Shown in pieces: positions 19,760 through 27,088 of a stretch of DNA of 64,000 nucleotides. The stretch spans positions 91,752-155,751 of the forward strand of contig VHBQ01000001.1 in assembly GCA_016871855.1 (NCBI GenBank). The letters run 5' to 3'. The notes below the pieces were generated by a model. The model was given only the letters and a program-made list of their open reading frames with translations. It was not told the origin of the DNA and searched no databases. Within the stretch, counting starts at the first letter, position 1. Each line of letters opens with the position of its first letter. The DNA comes from Gemmatimonadota bacterium (GTDB taxonomy: Bacteria > Gemmatimonadota > Gemmatimonadetes > Gemmatimonadales > Gemmatimonadaceae). A program made the translations under genes and the position numbers.

Positions 19760-19996
19760 ATGCGCGTCAACATCGAATACTGCGTCGTTTGAAACTACGA
19801 ACCCCGGGCCGTCAGTCTGGCGGCCGCGATTCGTGAGCATCATCCGTCGGCCGACGTGACGCTGCAGCCGAGCAGCGGCGGCCGGTTCGAGGTCAGCGTG
19901 GACGGCCGTCCCGTCTTTGAAAAGTCCACGCTCGGCCGCCATGCGCAGCCGGGCGAGGTGCTGGAGCTAATTCGTATTCACACAACCACGTCATGA
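19760..19996 (+). CDS. selW: SelW/Rdx-family selenoprotein with in-frame UGA (Sec) at 19790-19792
   Basis: MRVNIEYCVVUNYEPRAVSLAAAIREHHPSADVTLQPSSGGRFEVSVDGRPVFEKSTLGRHAQPGEVLELIRIHTTTS*. CxxU motif, SelW-type GGRFEV and PGEVLELIR blocks, GGAGG at 19751-19755, ATGA overlap with pfkA. Absent from the ORF track. Confidence 0.9.
19806..19827 (+). promoter_or_regulatory. Putative bacterial SECIS element
   Basis: GGCCGUC-AGUCU-GGCGGCC: 7 bp stem (one G-U), 5 nt apical loop with G at position 2, loop beginning 22 nt after the UGA. Confidence 0.72.
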
Positions 19997-21069
19997 GAAT
20001 TGCGATTTCCACCGGCGGCGGTGACGCCCCCGGACTGAATGCCGTCATCCGCGCCGCCGTGATGTCGGCGCTCGATCGCGGCTGGCACGTGCTGGGCATC
20101 AAGCGCGGCTACATGGGCCTGCTGGGCGAGGACGAGGTGATCCCGCTCACCGCCGACTCCGTGCGCGGCATCGCTCACCTCGGCGGCACGATCCTGCGGA
20201 CGACCAACCGCGGCAATCCGTTCCAGTACCCCGTGCGTCAGCCCGACGGCTCGTACGTGGATGTGGACCGGTCGGACGAGTTGATCGACAACGCGCGCAA
20301 CCTCGGCATCGAGGCGTTCATCACGATCGGCGGCGACGGGTCGCTGGCCATCGCCCAGAAGCTCTTCGAGAAGGGCGTGCGCATCGTCGGCGTGCCGAAG
20401 ACCATCGACAACGACGTGAGCGGGACGATCACCACGTTCGGCTTCGACACGGCAGTGACCACCGCGATGGAGGCGATCGACAAACTGCACACCACGGCGT
20501 CGAGTCACGACCGCGTGCTCGTGCTTGAGGTAATGGGGCGCGACTGCGGGTTCATCGCGTTGCATTCCGGCGTCTCGGGGCAGGCGCACGCCATCCTGAT
20601 TCCCGAGATAGCGTGGGACATCGAGAACGTCTGCGCGCACATCATGAAGCGCGACGGGCAGGGGAAGAAGTTCGCGATCGTCGTCGTGGCGGAGGGGGTG
20701 CAGTTCGAGGGCGAACAGGGGTCGCTGGGCGAGTCGATGCCCGGCCAGGCCAAGCGCGTGGGGGGCGTGGCGGAGCAGATCGCCAAGGCCATCCAGGTCC
20801 GCACGGGCAAGGAGTGCCGCTCGCTGGTGCTGGGCCACCTGCAGCGCGGCGGGATGCCCACGGGGTACGACCGTCTACTGGCCACCCGCTTCGGGGGGGC
20901 GGCCACCGAGGCGGTGGCGAACGCCAAATGGGGGCATATGGTGGCGCTGCAGACGCCGCACATCGTCCCCATCCCGCTCACGGACGTGCTGATGAAGCTC
21001 AAGCGGGTGGACCCGACGCACGACCTGGTGCGCACCGCCCGGCGGATTGGGATTTCGTTCGGGGACTGA
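19993..21069 (+). CDS. pfkA: 6-phosphofructokinase
   Basis: GGGDAPGLNAVIR, GGDGS, PKTIDNDV, MGRDCGFIAL. Confidence 0.95.
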   Translation: MRIAISTGGGDAPGLNAVIRAAVMSALDRGWHVLGIKRGYMGLLGEDEVIPLTADSVRGIAHLGGTILRTTNRGNPFQYPVRQPDGSYVDVDRSDELIDNARNLGIEAFITIGGDGSLAIAQKLFEKGVRIVGVPKTIDNDVSGTITTFGFDTAVTTAMEAIDKLHTTASSHDRVLVLEVMGRDCGFIALHSGVSGQAHAILIPEIAWDIENVCAHIMKRDGQGKKFAIVVVAEGVQFEGEQGSLGESMPGQAKRVGGVAEQIAKAIQVRTGKECRSLVLGHLQRGGMPTGYDRLLATRFGGAATEAVANAKWGHMVALQTPHIVPIPLTDVLMKLKRVDPTHDLVRTARRIGISFGD

Positions 21070-21070
21070 C

Positions 21071-21095
21071 CCGGCGGGTCCTATGGATCCGCCGG
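21071..21095. terminator. Stem-loop after pfkA
   Basis: CCGGCGGGTCC-TAT-GGATCCGCCGG, 11 bp stem with one G-U pair, 2 nt after the stop. Confidence 0.6.
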
Positions 21096-21182
21096 CAAGG
21101 CACCGGGTAGAATTGGTCGCAGTGGCGCGATGTGGCGCCGGATCGTCGTACGGGCGGAAGATCGCCCACTGGGGAGAATGTG

Positions 21183-21611
21183 GTGAAGGCAACCGTCAGT
21201 ATCATCGCGCTCGCGCTGCTCTCGACCGCCGCGACGGCGCAGGAATCCCGAGGACGCGAGCCCCGCGAGCTGGGACGTGAGCAGCGGGTGCCCGGCGCGG
21301 TCAGCGTGCCTGCCGGCCTCTGCCGCCTGTGGATTGAGGGCGTGCCGGCGTCGCAGCAACCCGCCCCGACCGACTGCGCCAATGCCATCCGGAACCGTCC
21401 CCCGAACGCCGCCGTGATCTACGGCGCGCCGGTGCGCAGCGGGGCGATGGAGATGGAGCCGTTCGCGCGCCAGCCGGGCAAGCTGCCCATCAGGCAGCTC
21501 AATGCGGGTTCGAGAAGCGGCGACCGCGAAGCAGCCCGCGATGAACCGCGGGGCCGGAGCGGCGACACCGCCGCCAAGCCCGCGCGCCGCAAACCGGAGA
21601 AGCCGCAGTAA
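21183..21611 (+). CDS. Secreted protein of unknown function
   Basis: Signal peptide KATVSIIALALLSTAATAQ; Arg/Pro-rich C-terminus; GTG start. Confidence 0.5.
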   Translation: MKATVSIIALALLSTAATAQESRGREPRELGREQRVPGAVSVPAGLCRLWIEGVPASQQPAPTDCANAIRNRPPNAAVIYGAPVRSGAMEMEPFARQPGKLPIRQLNAGSRSGDREAARDEPRGRSGDTAAKPARRKPEKPQ

Positions 21612-21667
21612 GCCAGTCCCTGCGCCCCGTCACCGACCCGTACCTCCCGCGCGATCACGACGATTTC

Positions 21668-24412
21668 GTGCGCAGCGGGACCGGGGGGCGCATCATCGTG
21701 ATTGCCCCGACGCGCGCGGCGTGCGAGACGATCGAACTCGCCTTCACGCTCGACATCCAGACAGTGCTGTGGAAGCACCACGGCGAGCGCCTGCGCGCGC
21801 TGGCCGATCGGCTCACCCGCGAGGGAGTGCGCGAGGGCCGGCGCCCGGGCTTCGGCATCGTCGCCGGAACGGGGACGGGCAAGACGCTCAGTATCAAGCC
21901 CATCGCGCAGGTGATGCTCGCCACCGACGACCTGCGCGTCGGCGTCATCAACCGCGAGCGCGAAGCCACTCCAGAAACGCCGACGTGGAACGTCATCATC
22001 GTCACCACGGGCATCGCGCGGCGCTGGTTCCAGGACGGCGACATCCGGCCGCAGGACACGCTGGTGGTGGACGAGATTCACCAGACGTCGGCTGAGCTCG
22101 AGCTCTGCCTTGCCCTCGGCAAGCGCGTGGGATGCCGGTACATCTGGCTGTCGGCAACGGTGGATCCCGCTTTCTACGCGCGCTACCTCAATGCGGCCGA
22201 GGTGATCGAGAGCAGCGCGTTCGATCCGGCCAAGGCCGCCGACGTCGAAGTGTGGCGCAAGCAGCCGCTCGATTTCCTCGACGACCGGTTCCTTAACCGC
22301 GTCTTCAAGGAACGGCGCGGCGTCGGCGTCTTTCTCCCCACCCGCGCCGGCGTGGAGCAGGCAGCGGCGTTGGTGCAGAGCCGCTTCCCGCGGATGAACG
22401 TCGCGTTCTATCACGGCGGCGAGCCGATTCGCGTGATCCGGCCGTTTCTCGAGGGACAGGAGGCCAAGCCCTTCCTGCTGGCGATGACCGCCGCGGGGCA
22501 GAGCGCGCTGAACGTGCAGGGGCTCGACACGGTGATCATCGACGACACGCGCTTCACGAACATCGTCGAGCGCGGCAAGAACGTGCTGACCCGACTGCAC
22601 CTTGGCGCCAACGAGATCCTGCAGATGGCCGGCCGCGTGCACGGGCGCGTGGCCGGCGGGCGCGTCTTCATCCTGAGCGATCGCGACATCCAGTTCGAGG
22701 CGCTGCAACCCACCGCGCCCGAATTCCAGCTGGCTGGCGACAGCGAGCGTGTGGCGCTGACCTGCGCCGCGCTGGGCGTGCGCGCCGACGAACTCGACCT
22801 GCCCGTGCCGCTCGACAAGATCAGCTATCGCCGGGCGCTCGAGTTCCTCCAAGGGCGCGGCATTGTGGACGGCGGCAAGCTGACGCCGTACGGGGTGAAG
22901 GTCGAGGCGATGCCCGTGGACCGGCCGTGGGCCGAACTGCTCGTGCACTGCGACGACGACCTGCTGCCCTACGTCGCGGTGATGGCGAGCATCGAGAGTC
23001 TGCATCGCATGACGCGCGAGGACCGCGACCTGAGCGGCCTCATTGTCCCCGGCAGCGATCACCTGACCTCGTACAACGTGTACGCCGAGGCGTTCACCCG
23101 CTGTGGGTTCCTCGGCGAAGTGTATGGCTTGCCGCGGCAGCTCTTCGACGAGAGCGTGAGCACGTGGGCGGAGCGGCGCGGCGTGCTGGTGAAGGCGCTC
23201 GAGGACGCGGCGCTGGCGATGGCGAGCATCTATCGTGCGGTCGGACTCCCCCTGCCGTCGAAGATGCCGTTCGTCTCGCCGGAGGTGGATCGCACCTTCC
23301 GCGCGCTGCTCGCCGAGGTGATGCCGTTCGACGTCGTGATTGACGAGCAGACGGCGTGGGGCGACGAGGCGCGCGTGTCGAAGACGAGCGTTTGCGGCAC
23401 GTGGGGGGCGATCGCCGGGACGCTGCGCTACTTCGCCGACAAGTGGGGAGTGCCGCGCGCGGCCATCGAGGGAACGCAGCTCTCCAAGGACCTGGTGCGG
23501 CGACACGCGACGGCGCACGCGCCGGCGCTGATCTTCGACGGGCGGCACAAGCAAACGCCGCTGGCGCTGGAGCGCCGGGTGACTTCCTTCGGCTTCGACC
23601 TCTCGCGCGAGCGCGAGCCCGTGCGCGAGTTCCCGCCCGGGCTCGAGGTTGAGGCGCGACGGGTGCTGGCCGAGGCAATGGCCCGCGGCGAGGCGCACCA
23701 TCACGCGGTGCAGGGGAACCGGCAGGGCATTGAAGAAGTGCGCGAGGCGTACCGCCGCAGCGGCGGTGCCACGCCGCGTCTCGGACTGCCCGAGCTGACC
23801 GCGTGGTACGATCGCGCGATCGCCGGCGCGCGCTCCGTGGCCGAGTGGCGCGCGGTGCGCGCGCCGTTCGACGCCGACGAGTTCGTGCCGCGCGGCGAGC
23901 GCGATCGGCTCAAGGCGCTTCCCGGCGCCGTGGAACTGCGCGATCGCACGATTGCCATCGACTACGATGTCGAGGAGACGACGGCCGGCGTCCTCGGTGT
24001 CGCGCGCCTTCGGATGCCGGAGAAGATCGCGCGGACGCTCGTGGCGGAGGAGTTGCCGGTGCTCGACCGCCCGCTGCGGTTCCAGGTGCTTCGTGGCGCA
24101 CGAGGATCGGTGAAGGCGGCCTCGCTCGAGGAGTTGCAGGAGCGGCTGGACGACCCGTTCACCGACGACGAACGCATCGAGGCGAATCGCCGCGGCTGGA
24201 AGGGCGATCGCGAACGCGGCGGACCGCGTGATCGAGGGGCACCGCGGCGAGACGCATCCGGGGGTGGCCGAGAAAGTCGGGGAGATCGTCCGCCGGGTGG
24301 CCGCGGATCGGGCGGGAAGCCATGGAAAGGGGCTCGCGGTGGCGATTCTCGCGATGCTGGAAGGCACCGTCCAGGTTCCCCGTCTGGACGCGGAAAGCGA
24401 AGGGGTAAATAG
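21668..24412 (+). CDS. DEAH/DExH-type RNA helicase (HrpA/HrpB-like) with RG/RGG-rich C-terminal tail
   Basis: GTGTGKTLS, DEIH, SATVDP; C-terminus GGPRDRGAPRRDASGGGRESRGDRPPGGRGSGGKPWKGARGGDSRDAGRHRPGSPSGRGKRRGK. Start uncertain; the frame stays open upstream. Confidence 0.8.
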   Translation: MRSGTGGRIIVIAPTRAACETIELAFTLDIQTVLWKHHGERLRALADRLTREGVREGRRPGFGIVAGTGTGKTLSIKPIAQVMLATDDLRVGVINREREATPETPTWNVIIVTTGIARRWFQDGDIRPQDTLVVDEIHQTSAELELCLALGKRVGCRYIWLSATVDPAFYARYLNAAEVIESSAFDPAKAADVEVWRKQPLDFLDDRFLNRVFKERRGVGVFLPTRAGVEQAAALVQSRFPRMNVAFYHGGEPIRVIRPFLEGQEAKPFLLAMTAAGQSALNVQGLDTVIIDDTRFTNIVERGKNVLTRLHLGANEILQMAGRVHGRVAGGRVFILSDRDIQFEALQPTAPEFQLAGDSERVALTCAALGVRADELDLPVPLDKISYRRALEFLQGRGIVDGGKLTPYGVKVEAMPVDRPWAELLVHCDDDLLPYVAVMASIESLHRMTREDRDLSGLIVPGSDHLTSYNVYAEAFTRCGFLGEVYGLPRQLFDESVSTWAERRGVLVKALEDAALAMASIYRAVGLPLPSKMPFVSPEVDRTFRALLAEVMPFDVVIDEQTAWGDEARVSKTSVCGTWGAIAGTLRYFADKWGVPRAAIEGTQLSKDLVRRHATAHAPALIFDGRHKQTPLALERRVTSFGFDLSREREPVREFPPGLEVEARRVLAEAMARGEAHHHAVQGNRQGIEEVREAYRRSGGATPRLGLPELTAWYDRAIAGARSVAEWRAVRAPFDADEFVPRGERDRLKALPGAVELRDRTIAIDYDVEETTAGVLGVARLRMPEKIARTLVAEELPVLDRPLRFQVLRGARGSVKAASLEELQERLDDPFTDDERIEANRRGWKGDRERGGPRDRGAPRRDASGGGRESRGDRPPGGRGSGGKPWKGARGGDSRDAGRHRPGSPSGRGKRRGK

Positions 24413-24541
24413 AGTTATCCGTTTTCGCTAGACCCGATTTCAGCCGTTGTCCAGAAAAAACAGAAGAAATACTAGACAAACCCTTGACATCGAGGGTAGC
24501 CTGCTGCAATTGTTCTCTCAACTGATCCCCTGGGAGAAACA

Positions 24542-25141
24542 ATGGCGACCCTGATGGCGAGTGCGGTTCTCGGCGGCAACACGAGCTCTTCCCTGCTGGA
24601 AGAGCGGCCTGCGCGGTTCGATGAGGAAGCGCTGGCCCAGATGGACGCGCTGTACAGCTTCGCCTTCAAGCTGACGAAGGTCCGGGAGGAGGCGGAGGAT
24701 CTGGTCAGCGACACGATGCTGCGCGCCTTCGAGCGCTGGCGGCAGTTCCAGCTCGGCTCGAACATCCGCGCCTGGCTGTTCACGATCCTCTATCACGCGT
24801 TCGTCAGCCGGAAGCGCCGCATCGACGCGCGCGAAGTGCCGATGCCGGAGACCGAGGACGGCTACAGCCGCCTCGAGCCGGTGGCCGACGAGAACCCCGA
24901 GGCGACGTTTTACGACTCCTTCATTGATGAAGACGTCGTGAAGGCCATCGGCGAACTGCCCGAGGAGTACCGCAGCGCGCTGGTGATGAGCGACGTGCAC
25001 GGCCTGCGCTACTCGGAGATCGCCCGTGTGCTGGGCGTGCCGGAAGGGACGGTGAAGTCGCGGCTGTTCCGCGGTCGCCGGCTGCTACAGGAGCGCCTGC
25101 GCGATTACGCGGAGGAGATGGGCTACATCGCCAAGCGCTGA
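24542..25141 (+). CDS. RNA polymerase sigma factor, ECF subfamily
   Basis: Region 2 DALYSFAFKLTKVREEAEDLVSDTMLRAFERW, region 4 LPEEYRSALVMSDVHGLRYSEIARVLGVPEGTVKSRLFRGR. Confidence 0.95.
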   Translation: MATLMASAVLGGNTSSSLLEERPARFDEEALAQMDALYSFAFKLTKVREEAEDLVSDTMLRAFERWRQFQLGSNIRAWLFTILYHAFVSRKRRIDAREVPMPETEDGYSRLEPVADENPEATFYDSFIDEDVVKAIGELPEEYRSALVMSDVHGLRYSEIARVLGVPEGTVKSRLFRGRRLLQERLRDYAEEMGYIAKR

Positions 25142-25145
25142 CGCG

Positions 25146-25215
25146 GTGCAGGGGAAGGGAACAGAGTGGGGTGCAGGGGAAGGGTACACAGTGGGGTGCA
25201 GGGGTAGGGGATGGG
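25146..25215. repeat. 25-bp tandem repeat (about 2.8 units), family E
   Basis: GTGCAGGGGAAGGGAACAGAGTGGG / GTGCAGGGGAAGGGTACACAGTGGG / GTGCAGGGGTAGGGGATGGG. Confidence 0.9.
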
Positions 25216-25242
25216 AATGACGTCCTGCTAAGAGCTGTGAAA

Positions 25243-25269
25243 AGGGGCCCGCGCGATGCGCGGGCCCCT
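25243..25269. terminator. Bidirectional terminator-like hairpin between convergent genes
   Basis: AGGGGCCCGCGC-GAT-GCGCGGGCCCCT perfect 12 bp stem, 3 nt loop. Confidence 0.8.
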
Positions 25270-25275
25270 CGGCCT

Positions 25276-25905
25276 TTACCCCTTCGCGCGTCGAGTTCGC
25301 GCGGTGACCCGATGCCGCGCCGCCTTGGCGCGATTGCCGCAGCTCGCCATGTCGCACCAGCGGCGACGAGCGCTGCGACTGGTGTCGAGGAAGACGCGTG
25401 GACAGGCGGGCTCGCCCGCGCAGCGCCGCACGCGCGCCAGTTCACCGGTCACCAGCGTGTCGGCGGCGCTCTCCACCACCGGGATCACCAGTGCGGCGAA
25501 GGCATCGCCGACGGGCAGGAACGCGCGCGAAAACGAGCCGTCGCGCGCGTCATGCTCTACGCGCCGTACGCCGGTCGAGCGTCCGAGGACGCGATTGATC
25601 TCAAGGACAGCGGTCTGCGTGATGCGCTCCGCGGCGTGACGGCCGCGCTCGGCCAGCGGGCGCAGCGCGCTGCGAATACGCCGCGCCTCGTGCAGCGCCG
25701 CCGTCGCGCTGGCCGGTTGTTCAAGGGCGCGGCGCTGGAGCGCCGCGCGGCGCGTGGCGTCGAGCAGGCCGGCCGCTTCGAGCCAGGCGAGATATCCGTC
25801 GAACGACACCAGCGCGTCAGGCTGCCCGTGACGCGGCGCTTCGTCGGTGTTGACGAAGTCGAGCCAGAGGCGGCCGGCGACGAAGGGAGTTCTCGCGCGA
25901 GGCAT
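25276..25905 (-). CDS. CGNR zinc-finger protein (ABATE-domain transcriptional regulator type)
   Basis: LWLDFVNTDEAP N-terminus; C-terminal WCDMASCGNRAKAARHR motif. Confidence 0.88.
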   Translation of the reverse strand: MPRARTPFVAGRLWLDFVNTDEAPRHGQPDALVSFDGYLAWLEAAGLLDATRRAALQRRALEQPASATAALHEARRIRSALRPLAERGRHAAERITQTAVLEINRVLGRSTGVRRVEHDARDGSFSRAFLPVGDAFAALVIPVVESAADTLVTGELARVRRCAGEPACPRVFLDTSRSARRRWCDMASCGNRAKAARHRVTARTRRAKG

Positions 25906-25926
25906 CGTGCGCCTAACTTACATCCC

Positions 25927-26535
25927 GTGCCCCTCTCCAACATCCATCAAGTGGCGGTCGGCTCCACCAATCCCGTGAAACTGGCGGCCGTCCGGGCCGT
26001 CTTTCAGCGGCTCGAGCCGCGCGCCCACGTGGACGGCATCGCGGTGCCCTCGGGAGTTCCCGACCAACCGGTCGGCGATGAGCAGACCATCACGGGCGCG
26101 ACCAACCGGGCCCGCGCCGCCCGCGCGGCGCTCGACGCCGACCTTGGCGTTGGCATCGAAGGTGGCGTCGTGGACACGCCGGCGGGTATGCGCACCTGCG
26201 CATGGGCCGTGGTCGTGACGCGCGACGGCGCCGCGCACGTCGGCGGCTCGCTCTCGATGCCCTTGCCCGACCCCGTCGCGGCGCTGATCCGCGAGGGCGT
26301 GGAACTGGGGCACGCGATCGACGCGCTCATCGGCACCACGAACATCAAGCACGGCGCCGGCGCGGTGGGCATCCTGACCGAAGGGCTGGTGAATCGGATG
26401 GAGGCGTACGAGACGATTCTCGCGTATGCGCTGGCGCCGGTGCTGGGACCGACGCTGTATGGGGTGGAACGGGGAGGGGGTAGTGGCGAAGGGACGGGGG
26501 CTGGGGGAAGCGAGGAGGCGCGGAAAAGCCGCTGA
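25927..26535 (+). CDS. yjjX: Inosine/xanthosine triphosphatase (YjjX / DUF84 family)
   Basis: VAVGSTNPVKLAAVRAVF, GIEGGVVDT, NIKHGAGAVGILTEGLVNRMEAYE; GTG start. Confidence 0.85.
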   Translation: MPLSNIHQVAVGSTNPVKLAAVRAVFQRLEPRAHVDGIAVPSGVPDQPVGDEQTITGATNRARAARAALDADLGVGIEGGVVDTPAGMRTCAWAVVVTRDGAAHVGGSLSMPLPDPVAALIREGVELGHAIDALIGTTNIKHGAGAVGILTEGLVNRMEAYETILAYALAPVLGPTLYGVERGGGSGEGTGAGGSEEARKSR

Positions 26536-26600
26536 CCAAGCCCGCGCTCGTCCCTCACCTCCGACCTCGCTCCTGCGCCTCTACCTCCTCCCCGTTCCAC
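26464..26600. repeat. Degenerate inverted repeat, family A copy 3, overlapping the 3' end of yjjX
   Basis: GTGGAACGGGGAGGGGGTAGTGGC (26464-26487) against the reverse complement of 26577-26600 (GTGGAACGGGGAGGAGGTAGAGGC). Confidence 0.8.
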
Positions 26601-26619
26601 TTCTCATCTCTCATCCCTC

Positions 26620-27039
26620 ATGCCTCGTTTTTCAATCCACGACCGCGTCCGCTGGTCCGACTGCGACCCGCTCGGCATCATCCACTACAGCACCTACCTT
26701 CGGCTGTTCGAGGTGGCCGAGCACGAGATGTTCCGCGCCTGCGGCCTGCCGTACGAGACGCTGCGCAAGCAGGGCGGGGTCTGGCTGCCGCGGAAAGCGC
26801 TGCAGGTAACGTTTCACACGCCGGCAGAGATGGACGAACCCGTCGAGATCGAGTCGTGGTTCTCGCGCGTAGGCGAGACGTCGTTGACGATGCGGTTCGA
26901 GGTCTACCGCGAGGGAGACCGCGCGCACCGCGCCACGGGTGAGCTCACCGTGGTGTGCGTGCAGAAGGACACGATGGGGAAGTTCCCGATCCCCGCGGAT
27001 GTGCGGGAGAAGATCGCGAGGTACGTCGAGGCGAGCTGA
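26620..27039 (+). CDS. Acyl-CoA thioesterase (4HBT / YbgC-FadM-like)
   Basis: HDRVRWSDCDPLGIIHYSTYLRLFEVAEHEMFR hotdog-fold signature. Confidence 0.88.
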   Translation: MPRFSIHDRVRWSDCDPLGIIHYSTYLRLFEVAEHEMFRACGLPYETLRKQGGVWLPRKALQVTFHTPAEMDEPVEIESWFSRVGETSLTMRFEVYREGDRAHRATGELTVVCVQKDTMGKFPIPADVREKIARYVEAS

Positions 27040-27088
27040 GCGAGGCGCCGGCAGCGCTCAGTGGGCGCCTGCCTTCTGCCATCCGCCC

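Noticed and set aside
19790-19792. TGA in selW as a pseudogene or sequencing error
   Set aside because: The TGA is at the exact Sec position of CxxU, the frame is intact and family-like on both sides, and a SECIS-like hairpin follows. Not fully excluded without genome-level Sec genes.
19733-19942. 69-aa minus-strand ORF over the selW locus
   Set aside because: The plus-strand SelW translation with conserved motifs explains the region.
21419-24367. 982-aa minus-strand ORF antisense to the helicase
   Set aside because: Low-complexity Arg/His-rich product opposite a DEAH helicase; no signal or domain.
24484-24512. TTGACA upstream of the ECF sigma gene as a sigma-70 promoter
   Set aside because: Good -35 but the hexamer 17 nt downstream (CAATTG) is a poor -10; not supported enough to annotate.
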